Below the pieces are notes generated by a model. That model saw only the letters and a program-made list of their open reading frames with translations. It made no database searches and was not told the origin of the DNA. The position numbers and the translations under genes are program-made. A DNA stretch of 64,000 nt from Hypericum androsaemum (taxonomy: Eukaryota > Streptophyta > Magnoliopsida > Malpighiales > Hypericaceae), in contig OZ023199.1 in assembly GCA_963995505.1 (NCBI GenBank), forward strand, positions 4,645,906-4,709,905, read 5' to 3'. Positions 10,732 through 31,803 of the stretch are shown piece after piece (position 1 is the first letter of the stretch; every line of letters begins with the position of its first letter).

Positions 10732-11103
10732 GATTGTAGCGGCATCTCGTTCGCTCTTGTTTGACAGTGAACTACTGCTTTTGCGACGAAACGGAGAGAG
10801 CATACCAAACCGGAATGGCTCATCTTGATGGATATACGCAAATAATGACGAGAATGTACCTTAAGTGCTGCTATTAGCAACTTATTGAATGCAATGTTTT
10901 TAGTATTCTTGATTTTTTTCCCCAGGGAACACAAGTTCTGTCACCATCTTTTAGGTATGACCACTGTGATTTTTTTGTTAAATAAAGTATCATTCACCTC
11001 GAAAAACCAAGTATGTCCGCTCGCTCTATGACTTGGGTTTTGGATTGAGTGGGGACAACATAAAAGTCGTTCCTACGGAGGGGATTTTGTTTGGACTATC
11101 AAA

Positions 11104-11190
11104 TTTTATTAAAAATCGTGTCTACAGATCTAACATTTATTAAAAATCGTGTCTACAGATCTAACATTTATTAAAAATCGTGTCTATAAC
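11104..11190. repeat. 31-bp tandem repeat, about 2.7 copies
   Basis: The unit ATTAAAAATCGTGTCTACAG plus a short tail is repeated in direct orientation with nearly perfect identity. The last copy diverges at GTCTATAAC. Confidence 0.85.
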
Positions 11191-11908
11191 TAAAATTACT
11201 TGATCCATTTCAATGGGGACAACTCTTGTCCTCACTGAATGCAACCCCTATGACTTGATAGCCTGAATGTGTTCTTCTGGTTAGAAGTGGAATATGAGCT
11301 GGCTGAAGTATATCCTTGTTCCGTAACTTAATAGCTCCAAATATGTGAAATGTAACAAGGCGATTTCAAGGGGCCAAAGCTTTCCACTTAAAACTCCAAT
11401 CGAGGAATACCAGATATAAATATAAAGCTTGCACAATTAGTTACAATTTTGGTGAAGAAATTTGTCTCGCACTCGGATCTAAGAATGAGCATTCGGATTA
11501 TCCGAACTATTTTAATTAGATATCTTATTATTCGAGTCCGAATCCCACCACTTCTGAAAAGGAGCAGAAAACAAAGAAAAATCAGCTAGCGGCAGGCACC
11601 CCTCTCTTTTTGTAGAATTTTCTTTTCTTCTTTCTTAATTAATTATTCAAAATTAGTATATTAATGTAACAGATTCTTAAAATCTAGATTTGCCTTTAGC
11701 CCAAAAACTTCTTTCGTTTAAAAACAAATAAAATTAATGGCACTCTCTAACAAAACTTCTTTCAAGAAGAACAACGCAGACTTGACGTGGCAAAGGAACC
11801 CCATCAAAATAAAAAAAAGAAAATTTTCTTTTTAGTATCGTTAATTTGAAACTTTTTACTAATTAATTGAGTTCTCAAATTCACTGACATATTCTTAATC
11901 ATTATTAT

Positions 11909-12240
11909 TTTTTAGCTGGTGTCTATATGGATTGTCACGTGAGTGATATAACATGAGATACGAAAGTGACATGTTTTTCACGTTAAAGGTGAGTATTCGG
12001 TTCGTCCCGATCCGAACCACTAGAATCAGAGGTCCCAAAAAAGCAAGAAAACAAAGACATGAACCAGAATATTTATGTCTACGGGCCAGACCTGGTCCAG
12101 ACAAAAATAAGGTCTGATCCAGTCCAGACCCATAACCCGAAAACAATCCAAATATTTTTATGGTCCAGTTTGAAACAGAAATTTCGGTTCAGCGTCACAG
12201 TTCATCCCTATCTCACGTGACAATCCACCGGCTAAAAAAT
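11909..12240. mobile_element. MITE-like inverted-repeat element with terminal CACGTG boxes
   Basis: The left end (TTTTAGCTGGTG, seven unmatched bases, then GGATTGTCACGTGAG) is matched in inverse by the right end (CTCACGTGACAATCC, then ACCGGCTAAAA). The inverted repeats enclose about 330 bp. A clear target duplication was not found, so the superfamily is undetermined. Confidence 0.55.
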
Positions 12241-12454
12241 TGACCACGGTTAAAAATTTATTAAAAAAAAATATTCATTCGATAAAATTAAAAATCTCTA
12301 CATGATATTTAATTTAAAAAGGGTCAACCACGCACAAAGTGAACGTTCTCTAAGAAAATCAGGAAATAATAATAATAATAATAATATTAGCTTGGCCTCG
12401 CACACTCTCTCTAAGTCGCCCAACTTCCAGGAGATAGAGAGAGAGAGATTTAGA

Positions 12455-15400
12455 ATGGCAGCGGCGGTAGGGGTCAGCTACTTCAAGCCTCCTCGGCCAT
12501 TTCCTTCCAACTCGGTAAATTAATTACCTTTTTCGAGATTAGTCTTTGCTCGTGAATATGAATGGAAAAATAGCAAATTGTGTTTTCTCAAATTTGTTGG
12601 GTAACTGCTGTCGTGAAGTCATCATCTTATACGTAGTTCGGTCAAGTGAATAACCTACATCCATGATGATGAGACGATTGAAGGGATACATAGACTGCCT
12701 CTCGCATCTCTGCCTATATTACTGCAACCATTGCTTTAGCTCAAAGAATCCCTCGGGTGCTCTCCTATTTATGAGGCTAACCCTAATTTGCAACCTAATT
12801 AGAACTCCTATACAATAGGAATTAACTAAATAGAAATTTGAGACATATCGAATCACCAAACGAAAAATCGGTTCTTGAATGAGGTGGCACAGATGCAATG
12901 TATGATTTGAGGAAGCTTGTGGATGGGAGCGAGCCAGTTCCAAAACAAATAGTAGACTTGTTTTGTGTTTTATATTCCTCTCTTTCAGGAGTTCAAATTT
13001 CTGTTTAATTGATTTTGTGGATGTGATATTTATGCTTCTGGTGGTTTTAATTGCTTGCAGGGAAAGTCAACATCTAAACGAAGCCACCATAAAATTTGTG
13101 CACTGTTTTGGGGGGGGTCAAACAAGTCCGTTGAGCCGACAGAACTCAGTCTCTCCCTCAAGGATTTCGCTTTGACAGGGTCAGCCTCAGAGGTGTTCAT
13201 ATTTTTGACTTCTATTATGAATCCTTTGACTGTTTGATTAAAAAAAAATCCTTCTTTGGCGATGCTGAGTTTGGTTGTTTTGTTAATTCAGGATGCTGCA
13301 ACGAATCAAGCAATGCCTAAGACGATGTCACTGTCCGTTATTTCTTCGATCTCTGATGTTTTGCCTGATGAATGGGACTCCTGCAATCTGGATTCTACAG
13401 GCCCTGAAAAATATAATCCATTTCTTTCACACAGTTTCCTTTCAAGCTTAGAAGAGTCGGGTTCTGCTGTAAAGGTTGGTAGCTTCTTACTTTTTATGTA
13501 ATGCTTCTCCATCCTTTCGAGTTTGCTTTCAGGAATCAAATGTTGATTATTTGCACAACTTCACTACTGGGTAGTGGATGCAAACCGATATCTGGTTGAT
13601 GATGTTTCTTTTCTTTCTTTTTTTAGCCGTGTATATTGTCAGCATTCTTCATTATTTGGTTCATTTGGCCCTTTGTTTAAAATAGACCGAAAAGTATCGT
13701 CATCTCGATTCTCAGTACATTTATTTTAATTGTTTAAAATAGCCCACATGGCATCTTTAATTCTGCCTCCATCACTTGCATAAATAGTCACAGCTATTGA
13801 GCGCCTGATTTTGTTTTCAGCACTTCCATTCAACCTTTTCACTTTGGTAGACACGTTCTCATTTGAGACAGTTGGTGGATTCCATTTTTCTTTCACAATA
13901 ACTGCCCATATTATTTTGAACCATTCTGACATCTTAAGCAAAGTAGCTTAGAAGTGTGTTATACTTGTAGCCTTCAGAATGTGCAAGTAACATAGTCAAC
14001 CTAAATTCTTGATTGTTATCGTTCCAGGAAACTGGATGGGCTCCGCGTCATATTGTTGCCAAGGATGAAACTGGAAATGTCATTGGTGTTGTTCCACTTT
14101 ATCTCAAAAGGTCAACACTGTGAAAGCTATTGGTCTCGTATTTTACGGCAGCGAAAGCTTGCATTGAATGAGTTCTTATCAGCTAGCTGTTGTCTTATCT
14201 TTTCAAGCTTATGTATGCAGCCATTCCTATGGTGAATTTGTGTTTGATCATTCTTGGGCTGATGCCTACTATAGTTTTGGATCACGATATTATCCAAAGT
14301 TCCAATGCTGTGTGCCTTTCACTCCAGTTACCGGTCCAAGGATCCTAGTTCGCGATGTCCCATTCCGAGAACAAGTTTTTGACAGTATAGCATCTTCTCT
14401 GATAGATCTGACGGAGAAGGTAGCACAACTTATTTCGTTGCAGCTTCTGTTTGTTTCATGCTCAAGTTGTTTTCCATGAATAGTCATGTTAATATTGGGC
14501 TGCTGTTTCCATCATTTGGTTGTTTCTTCAATCTTCTAAGAGTTTATGTTTCGTCATTGAGCTCTCATTTGATTTTTTTCCCCATTTTATACGAAAAAGG
14601 ATCTTTTGGCAACTTGGCATTTATCATTACTGTTCAAAAGAAAATGAAATTGATTATAAGTACTAAGGAAAGCTCGTCACCTATTCCTTTGACATTTAGG
14701 TTACATCATGTTACTCTATGCTGATAAATAGACGATTAGGTTCATTATATTTCAAGTTGCAGTTTACAACATAAATCGCAGGGTATATTTCTTTTTGACA
14801 GTCCCAGGTCTCATCACTGCATATCACCTTCTCATCTGAAAAGGAGTGGCACAAACTGAAGGAAGTAGGATTTCTACAGAGAATAGGGATGCAGTATCAC
14901 TGGAAAAATCGCAATTACAAGAAGTAATTCAGAGGATTTTTTCTTCATCATTTAAATTTATTAGTAATTTCACATTATTTCTGCTTGAAAATAATATTTC
15001 CTATCTTCGCCTTCGGTGAGTGACGCTCCAACACTTCATTGAATCTAAACACCCAGAGAAGTCTCATCTTTTACCAGCCATTAAGAGTCTCGAGTATTTG
15101 TATATATTGGCAACTGCATTTCCTTTATCTTTCGTATTTCTTCACCTTCATAAACTGGTCTGAAATGCTACAGTCACTGGAATCACAAGCTTTGCCAAGG
15201 CTTCTGTCCTAAACTTATTTGCATCTAATACTACATGTTCATGACAAGTTTTGCAAATTGCATTGCACGAAGAGCTAATTTCTTTTATTTCTAGTTGTTG
15301 TACTCGTATAATGGCCATGTTAACCTTTACCTTCTGGTCCTACAGTTTTGATGAGTTCCTGATGGATATGAAGAGTAACAAACGAAAACATATCCGCCAA

Positions 15401-17776
15401 GATCGCAAGAAGGTTGTTTCTGTAGCCCATGCTGTCTGGAAAGTGTTCTGTTTGCTTTGCATGCAGATTTTCTATTCATTGCTGAAGATGTTCTTTGCTC
15501 TGCTCTGCCTATAAGAAAACTAACATTTGCATCAAACTATTACACTATAGGAATTTCCATATCCTACCCAAAACCTTAAGGTAGTGAGTAGGTGGATCTT
15601 CCACCCTTATAAATAGGCCCAACCCACTTGCAACTTCCTATGTGGATTCTCTCCAGCATACATTTCTTGTGTGCTGTCCATAAATATTAAGGATTGCTTT
15701 TACAATTCTCTATACAGAGTTGCTACAAGCTCTAGTGATATGGGGGCTTTAGATGCTGTCATTAAAATATAGCAGCCCGGCATCTCTGTATTCTTAATTC
15801 ATCTTAAAAGATTTTTCAGTTATCTTCACAGGATTTTCATCAATTACAACTTTAAGACCTGTCTTGTGCCAAAAATGCAAGCACAGCACGTTCAGATTGA
15901 CACACCCTTGCTTGTTCTTCTGTATGCTCTTTGTTCTGCTGTATTTTGTTCGTCCCCATTGGGTGATCAGAAATGTGAATCTAAATGCAGATTGGAGCAC
16001 AGAATTTGACTATGAAGCGGCTTCGTGGTCATGAAATCACGGTAACTACCATGAGAGATGTCTTTATATGATGAATATTATTGAATTTTGACAAATTCAT
16101 GGTAACATGGTAGATTTTCTTATTGTTGTTGCAAGCTTCAAATATTCCTCTCTTTTTTTTCATTTCTGGTTACTGCCGCATTTTTATTTAGAAATGATCT
16201 AAATTGCGAGACATGCCCATAAGCTGCACATGTGCAATATCATTGATGAGTTCAGATGTATCCTGGTGTTGGAAAGAACTAAATCTTCCAAAAAATAACC
16301 TCACAACACTGATGAGGTGTTTGGAGGACCTCCCCTCCTTAGCTGTGATGTATCCACATAATGTAGTTTGTATTAAAATTGAAAATATGTAAAGGTTAAA
16401 TCTTGTTCCCAAAAGTAGGCCAGGCATTTCCGTGTGTTGCATGCTGAAACGTGTCTAGCTAGAGCCCCTGAATTACATGTCAAGCATTCGGATGAGTCGG
16501 GCTGTCCAAAAATTTCCTTCTTTTCATCTTAAGAATGTGAAATGACTGCATAAATAAGCATTTTGCTCTTTTAAGCCTACTGATAGCTGATGCTCTGCTG
16601 CACCAATGAAGAGGGTTGATGTATATCTGAATAATAGTAATCTGTAAATTTCGTGGCGACACCGAGTAACCTTTCAGTACTTCTGACTGAAGTTTCTGTT
16701 GGTGTCTTTCAGGCTAGACACTGGGACACCTTCTATCAGTTCTACAGGAACACCACTGATAACAAGTACGACTTGCTTAATTTGCCTTCAACTCCTACTT
16801 TGAAGTAGACTTAATTTACCGTCCTCTCCTACTTTCAAGTAAAGACTTCCTTGATGTTGAAAGTTGTGATGCAGTGAACTTATTCTTCATATGATTAAAA
16901 TATTCATAGCTCTCTTTATCACCATCTTGTAGGTGGGGCACTCCGTATCTCACAAGGGATTTCTTTCACATTTTGGGATCCAAGATGGGAGATCAGGTAC
17001 TCCTTGTTGTTGCAGAGGAAGGAGGTGAACTTGTTGCCGGGGCTCTTAATCTAATTGGTGGCGATACGCTGTATGGTCGATTATGGGGTTGCCACCCAAA
17101 AGCGCAATACTCGTGTTTGCATTTTGAAGCATGCTATTATCAGGTTTATGTCTAATCACGGACTATTTACTGCATAGTAATAGTTCCCTTCCTAAAGATT
17201 GTTGTTTCATGTTCTTTAGTATTGCCAGCATTCACGACAAGATACTAATACTCTTTGCTACTGCACTGATCCTGACCCGAATTATCAATCAATGAGCATT
17301 AACATGCATTTTCTCTCGAACAACTGTTGAATAAGATCCGTGGTTGGCATGCGCAAATGTGCATCATTAGGATGCCTATTGAAGCACTTCACCTTTTTGT
17401 GTAGGCTATAGAAGCAGCCATTGAGCTTAATTTGAATACGGTGGAGGCTGGAGCTCAAGGTGAGCATAAAATACAGCGCGGCTATCTTCCCGTAAAGACT
17501 TACAGCTGCCATTACCTTGTGGATGAAGTTTTGAGAAACGCGATTGGGGAATTTCTTGTACGAGAATCGGCTCAGGTTAGTGAATTTTCGCTTGCTTCTT
17601 AATTTGTTGCTTCTTAATCGGCTCAGGTTAGTGTAAGTCTGACGAGTCCCAAATGTTTCTTAAGTGGCCTGAATAATGTTTCTCTGACGAGTCCCAAATG
17701 TTCTTGAACTTGGCAGGTTGAGCATGTGATGAAGATGCTGCATGAGTCTGGTCCATTGAAGGAAGAGTCGAGGTGA
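12455..17776 (+). CDS. FemAB-like / GNAT-fold predicted N-acyltransferase
   Basis: Twelve coding exons: 12455-12514, 13061-13192, 13292-13474, 14028-14110, 14221-14419, 14808-14923, 15346-15412, 15991-16041, 16713-16765, 16933-17143, 17405-17575, 17717-17776; 1386 nt, 461 residues, all phases agreeing. The protein resembles the COG3146 / PF04339 'FemAB_like' family of plants and proteobacteria, predicted acyl-CoA N-acyltransferases related to peptidoglycan aminoacyl transferases. The plant substrate is unknown to me. Visible blocks include SVISSISDVLPDEWDS, YGEFVFDHSWADAY, a basic KSNKRKHIRQDRKK segment and GAQGEHKIQRGYLPVKTYS near the C-terminus. The first ~65 residues are low in acidic residues and could be an organelle transit peptide (inference). 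Exon 6 has two in-frame acceptors six bases apart (14802 and 14808), which would add or remove two residues. Intron 11 carries a duplicated copy of the exon-11 donor. Confidence 0.85.
17561..17710 (+). repeat. Duplicated donor site and short repeats in intron 11
   Basis: The exon-11 end AATCGGCTCAGGTTAGTG recurs 51 bases downstream, placing a second intact donor at 17627. A second short repeat, CTGACGAGTCCCAAATGTT, also occurs twice within the intron. Extension to the second donor meets a TAA after eight codons, so it is unlikely to make protein. Confidence 0.8.
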
Positions 17777-19573
17777 AAGAGCAGCACCAACTACCATTAT
17801 TTACAGTTTTAACTCTCCTGTGAATAGCCAGCCATTAAGGCCTCTCTCTCAAGTGATAAAAGGAAAGGGTAGGTGGAAAATTGGACATGAAATCTAGGAC
17901 CAAAGTTCAGACCCCGGAGCTGTAATATTTAACTTATAAAAAAAAAAGACCTCTTTCTTTGAACTGTAAGAGTTGTACATAATACAGTATCCCCAATAAA
18001 ATGCCTCATATTTAAAATAATAATTAATATTTAAATGCATTACCCTTGTTTGTTTGATAATATAATCGTTTATTTTTTGTCTTATTTTAGGTATCTCAGA
18101 TTAGTTTTCAGTGACTTGAATATAAATAAAAAAAATTGCGTGTATTTTTAGTCATTTAAATGCAAACTACTAACCCCTTTAATATTTCTGTGTGGTTTCA
18201 ATAATATCATTTTAGAAGGTTCCATGTGTAATGTAATTAAATTGAGTTTCAAATCTAATGATAGGATCACTCATTTTTCTCCGCGTGCTGAAGTAAACTG
18301 GTTCCATATGCCACCAGATGGTGAAAATAGATAAGATGAAAGGTCCTCCCATCGATTATTTTACAAACTCGACCGAACATAACTATCGTAGATTTTAGGA
18401 AATGCGTGCGGTGTTCTCTTTGCGATTTGGCGTTTCGTACCCCCATCAGGTTTCGTTCCTAGGAATTGCATGTTCCCCCGTATCAATGAGGTCCTTGGGG
18501 ATATTTTGGCTTTGCTAGAGGGATCGGCAACTGTACCGTGCTAGTTGCCGATATTTGGGTGCTTATCCTAGGGTTTGAGATGACATGGGAGAAGGACCTC
18601 TATCGTATGCAAGAATGAGATTGCCATCTTTTATATCGGCCGCGATGTCTCACGGGATTATCTGCTAGGGAGCTGCTCGTTCGGGACTGGGAATCCATAT
18701 ACAACATGCTTATAGAGAAGATAACCGCATTGTAGATGTCTTTTTAAAGTATGTTCTTACGATCTCACTTAACCATGTCTTATTAGATGTTTCCTTACGT
18801 TTCTATGCTGGTATGTATTTGGATGACCTAAAGAGGATAAATCTACTTCAATGTATCTATACTATTCATCGATGAATAAAAATTAGGGAACTTTGCACCT
18901 CGTTTGTACCCAAAAAAAACAAAAGGAGCCCCTTATGGCCTGTTTGGTAAGAAGGAGATGGAATCATCCCCCTAGGCATACTACTAACAAAGGGAATAGG
19001 ATTACTGAGAGAGGGATGGGGTTTCAAATCTCGTCGACCAGAATTCAAATCCCAAAATGAATATATTTAGAAAATAGTTCAAACCTTCAAATGAACGTAA
19101 TTATAAAACTTCAGGAATGTAGTTGGTTATCTTTAAAAAAATGAACTGCTAGATTTTTTGTATTAACTTCTGTCCACATCTCCATTGATCAACTTGTAAG
19201 TATGTGTTAGAGTTCTTCAATTCAAGTCTTAAGATTATAATTGTGTTAAAAGTTCCATATAAATTTTTTTTGTCGAACTAGTAGTTTTGGGAAAAAAACA
19301 CTTCATAGATTTAAAATAAAAGATTGTTTTGCTATATGTATTCAGTACAACTAGTACATATGAAGGGAAATGGGGAAAAAGAAAACCTCACCAATCCTCC
19401 CAGAAACAAAAATGGAGCATGAAATATCAATCGACAAATGCATCTCGAAAAATCAAGCACTTCTGTTCTGTCATCAATATATATATATCTACATGCAGCA
19501 ATCAATTCCTACAGAGCTACTTTCCGTTTGGTAAGAATATATCAAAGCTCGAATCGGTATCGCGCTGTGATAG
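17777..19573. other. Intergenic region between convergent genes
   Basis: Holds the 3' UTRs of the FemAB-like gene (+) and the DRP2 gene (-). About 18400-18720 is less AT-rich than its surroundings and may be decayed coding or transposon sequence, but I could not recognise a protein in it. 18930-19060 contains the phrase GGCCTGTTTGGTAAG, often seen in plant MITEs. No gene is called. Confidence 0.5.
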
Positions 19574-27904
<8,331 letters not shown>

Positions 27905-28296
27905 CTCTCTCTCTCTCCCCCCTCTCTTTACAATGGCCTAACAACGAAGACAATACTGAGATCAGACGAAACCCTAGATTCGGATCTAGACGGTTATTTC
28001 TTCATTTCTTGTTAAGGAGGAGGAACCTCTAGCGATTGATCGGGTAACCGCCGTCTCCGTGGAATTGAATTAAGAATTTTCTGTTTTATTTCCTTATAGA
28101 GAAAGGGTGGATTATTTTGGTGGGAAGGGTCAACAATTGAAAGGGATGGGGGAGGGGAGGAAGTTGGAACTTCCTTTTTGAAATCTAACACAAAAATTGT
28201 AAGTGTTCTCTCTCTCTCGCTCTTCTAAAAAAAATTCATTTTAGTATCTCGTAGTTTAACATTTTTCTGATCAGATACTTTATGATTTCATTTAGA
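27905..28296. other. Promoter/leader region of DRP2
   Basis: Contains the CT-rich leader just upstream of the ATG (27905-27930) and further CT/GA-rich tracts near 28210. I see no other coding sequence. The Mutator-like element begins at 28297, about 390 bp upstream of the DRP2 start. Confidence 0.5.
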
Positions 28297-28549
28297 GGAA
28301 ATTACTTTATTGGCCCCTTAGGATTTGCCTAAATTACTATTTTAACCTCTCCTGTTTCGAAACCCAAATTTTGGCCCTCTTATTTTGCTTTTATTGAACT
28401 CTCGGGTCCTTCGCTGACATCATCACTCAATTTATTAATTCTAATATGACTATTAAATCCCTGAAATTTAAAAAGAAATCACTCTGATCGTCTCCTACTT
28501 TCCCTCGATGACCCTTGCATTTTCTCTAGCAACTCTTCATCTTCTCCAG

Positions 28550-28665
28550 CGGCCAAAGGACTTATAACCCAATGGCACAAGGCGTTGTAAATATCTTGAA
28601 AGTCTAAAGTTCAAACTTTGGCAATGTCATAGTGTAATAATTTATCTTTCAAAAATAAAATCTTC
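28550..28665 (+). repeat. Possible tRNA-derived SINE fragment
   Basis: CCAATGGCACAAGGCG resembles a pol III A box. GTTCAAACTTTGG, about 45 bases later, resembles a B box. An A/T-rich tail (CTTTCAAAAATAAAA) follows. It lies inside the E1 element. The match is by pattern only. Confidence 0.35.
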
Positions 28666-28773
28666 TCCGACGAACTCCGGCAACTTTTTCGGCCAAAATA
28701 TCCCAACCCTGAAAAAACAGTTTTCTTTCCTCCTCCTCCTCCTCCCCCTTCGACACCCCAACTACTGCTCCCC

Positions 28774-31332
28774 TGTAATGTCCAACTATATCATTGGAAG
28801 TTAATTATATTTAGTCAAATATGCTAGGTCATTTTGTAAGATAAGAATATACTATATTAAAAAAATAATAATGCAAATTGGTATCGAGGAATATTAGAAA
28901 GGTGACTAGATATTATTTGGTATAAATTAAATTGAGGAACTAAATAATATTAAATTTGTGAATTTAATTAACAATAAAAAAAAAGAAACGTGACATCACA
29001 CTAGAAAACGTGGTAAGTATGATAACTTCTCACGAATTTCACGGCAACAATTGAAGAGATAGCAAAGGACAATTAATTAGATAAAAGTGAACTAGTTTAA
29101 TTTTGTTAAGTGAGGACATTAAAAAAAAGAAGAAATAAATCAGAAAATAAAGGTGAAGATAAGTAAACCAAAATTTAGCTACAAACGTGGCAAGGAAAGG
29201 AAAAAGATAAAAACGTGGCAGCTTGTATAATTTGCCACCGAAACTCAAAATAGAGAAGTGGGCTAAAATAGGTTGATTTAAATAAGATCCACCGAAAATA
29301 AAAGAGGAGAAGGGTGGCAGAAATGAAATGGAAGAAAGAGAACCCATCTTAATAATAGAAAAGTAAAACGGTGGAAAGGAAAACAGCCATAAAAATATAA
29401 GAAGGTAAATTGTTTATTTGTTAAAAATTTTTGTTTCTACTCGCTTCATTAAAATGATATTACAAATTTGAAAACTCAACAATTGTGGGAACAGTAGAGG
29501 TATGAAGTCTATTGTGTGCATTAGAAACTTCTAAAGATGATAAGATGGAAATGAGTAAAGATTGTAATTAGGGTAAGTTAATTGGTATGACTTTAGTAGA
29601 AGTTATATTTCTAATGTAGAAAATTTAATATGTTAATTTTAAAGTCACCGTGAACTGTGAACTAGAGGTTCCCCTTGAAATGACTTTGGATTAGCAATTG
29701 AAATTTTTGACGTAGATGGGAAATCTTAGAGCTAATAAAAAGATCAAGTACACTTTATAAACAATGATTTAGAGGCTGTAATGAGAAGAGGAAAAGAAGT
29801 GAACAGCGAGTTAACTATTTCGATGATGGAAATTTGTATTTACAGTTGAGATAAAAATATGTATGAGTAAAGAAAACATAGCAAACTTGACGAGGAACTG
29901 TAGCGAAACTAATTAATCAAGTTTGTAAATTAAAATGGATGAGGATTTAAAGGAGAATTATGAAATGGGAAACTGTGATAGTGAAAAATATTGTTGGTGA
30001 TAAAACATGTCGAAAGTTTTGGGAAGACAATTAAATTATTTGACCTAACATAAAGTATGTACCAACTTAGTTGAAGTATTTTGCTCTAACAGGTTCGAAG
30101 ATGTATTTTTGAGGTGGGAAAACTTGAGGAACACTCGACTCAATTTGAATTTGAATTCAAGCGAAAGAGTGTGTGAATCGGAAGGTGTACGATCAATTCA
30201 GATATTTGTCGAACAAAATTGGTAAACAAATAATATGTGACTCGTGCTTTCTTTAGCGCACTCTATTTATTTGTCATGATTTAAATATGATAACGTGAGT
30301 GCATTTGTGAATTTGTCATATGAGCATATGGTATGACATTATGATTTGTGAAAGTTTGTTTAATCTGGCCCAGAGGGGCACTGGATATGTTTGATATATT
30401 TTGGAAGCCTATGAATTTGTTATGATATGAAAGTCTGTTATATGGATAGCTCGGCTCTGTGATATGGACGTCTAGTAGGCAGAGGTCTACCCGTGACTAA
30501 CCGGGGATGTTGGCATATGTGCACATATACTGAGGATACAATGAATTCTGATATGATCTGTTTGGCCGGCGGGGTTGGATTCTGATGGCGCCTTTGAGAT
30601 ATGGTATCCTCGTGTCGGAGTTGGAGTGACACTATCTAGAACTTGTCAAACGTTCGTCCAGTTTTGAGATTTAATTTTAGAATTATGTGTTCATGTGTCA
30701 AATTGCGTGACGGAATCGGACGTTGCGTAGTTTGCTCATATTTTTGTGACTTTGTGATTATATGCTATATTTGGTCATCTGGTAAGTATGATCTTTGAAT
30801 AATGTACATCTCCGCATAATTTATTTGCCATATTAGTTATATGCATGTTTTAGGAATGTTTGTGCATTGAGTAGCTAAATAAATTGTGATGCATATCTTA
30901 TTTGTTTACTGGGTATTCCAAAACACTCATTCCCCCACCCACTAGTTTTGCAGGAACTCGTACACAAGTTGTGTTAGCTCGGAGATCTACTCTGATCGTA
31001 CCAAGTCCGATTTGTTCTCCAGGACTTGCATCGAGGTCTCCAGTTTATATTTTGCTCTTTCATTTAGAAGCTCCGTAGTCACAAGATTTGCTTTGATCTT
31101 GGAAATATTTAATTATTAAGAATATATTAATTTTATTTAATCGAACAAAGCTTGACAATTGGTTGTAAAATTTTGATATTTAAAATGCAAGATAATATAA
31201 GTTTTAGTTATAAGTTTAATAGTTTAAGATTTATAAAAATTTGAATAAGTTTGAGGCTGGCTAGATCTTTGTGTGTGATTTAAGTAGTCAAAGTCTAGCG
31301 CCGGTCACCGACCACAGATTTGGGTCGTGACA
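28774..31332. mobile_element. Solo LTR of a large LTR retrotransposon, probably Ty3/gypsy
   Basis: 2559 bp starting TGTAATGTCCAAC and ending GGGTCGTGACA, flanked by a 5-bp target duplication TCCCC (28769-28773 and 31333-31337). No internal region, primer site or ORF is present, so it is a solo LTR left by LTR-LTR recombination. The length, the GGGTCGTGACA terminus and the internal composition recall gypsy/chromovirus LTRs (inference). It is nested in the E1 element. Confidence 0.8.
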
Positions 31333-31803
31333 TCCCCTCCGTCGATGGTAATTGATTACTATAGTGAGAGCCCGAGATTTGAGGAAAAATCGATGAGGAA
31401 AAATCACGCCTCGGTTCAAGGCGACTGTTACATTTCAATGGCGTGTCCTTCGACACCCCCACTACTGTTCCATCCTCTGCCAGGCCGAGATATGTTCCCT
31501 CTGATACCGCCGACCACGACCCTGAGCACGCTAACGTTGAAGATTGGTCTCGTCGGGGAAGAATGGACCATGTTAATTTCAAAGCAGGCTGCCATCGACA
31601 CTTTTCATATTTCAAAGAAGGGATTGGTTTCGTCGGCATTTTTCAGATTTTTGTGGTGGATCGACCGGCATGAAGACCAGTGAGCCAGGGACTCGAGAGT
31701 ATTATAATAAAATTAAACACGGAGAACGAGAAAATCATTTTTGAAAACTGAGAGATGCTAGAGGTAGGACGACGAAACTCCAAGAACCTCAAAGTAATTA
31801 ACC

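Larger units (their letters stand above)
10732..12454. other. Intergenic region with small repeats
   Basis: Contains the 3' UTR of the ATP synthase gene, a short tandem repeat at about 11104-11190 and an inverted-repeat element at 11909-12240. An (AAT)n microsatellite at about 12364-12385 and a GAGA tract precede the next ATG. No other exon was recognised. Confidence 0.6.
28297..31803. mobile_element. Mutator-like foldback element (E1), interrupted by a solo LTR
   Basis: The left arm (28297 to about 28445, starting GGAAATTACTTTATTGG and including TTATTGAACTCTCGGGTCC) is matched in inverse by the right arm (about 31685-31803, ending CAAAGTAATTAACC). Arm sequence and layout match elements at 36210, 37023, 49744 and 55262. 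Removing the nested 2.56 kb LTR leaves an element of about 0.94 kb. Its interior is GC-richer than the surroundings and probably carries captured sequence, which I could not identify. No clear 9-bp target duplication was found for this copy. Confidence 0.72.

Noticed and set aside
18400..18720. GC-richer stretch that might be a decayed coding region
   Set aside because: No frame gives a recognisable protein and no element ends were found. Left as intergenic.
31295..31683. Overlapping open frames of 76-118 codons on both strands
   Set aside because: They lie in the GC-rich core and right arm of element E1, run across the arm boundary, and match no protein I recognise.
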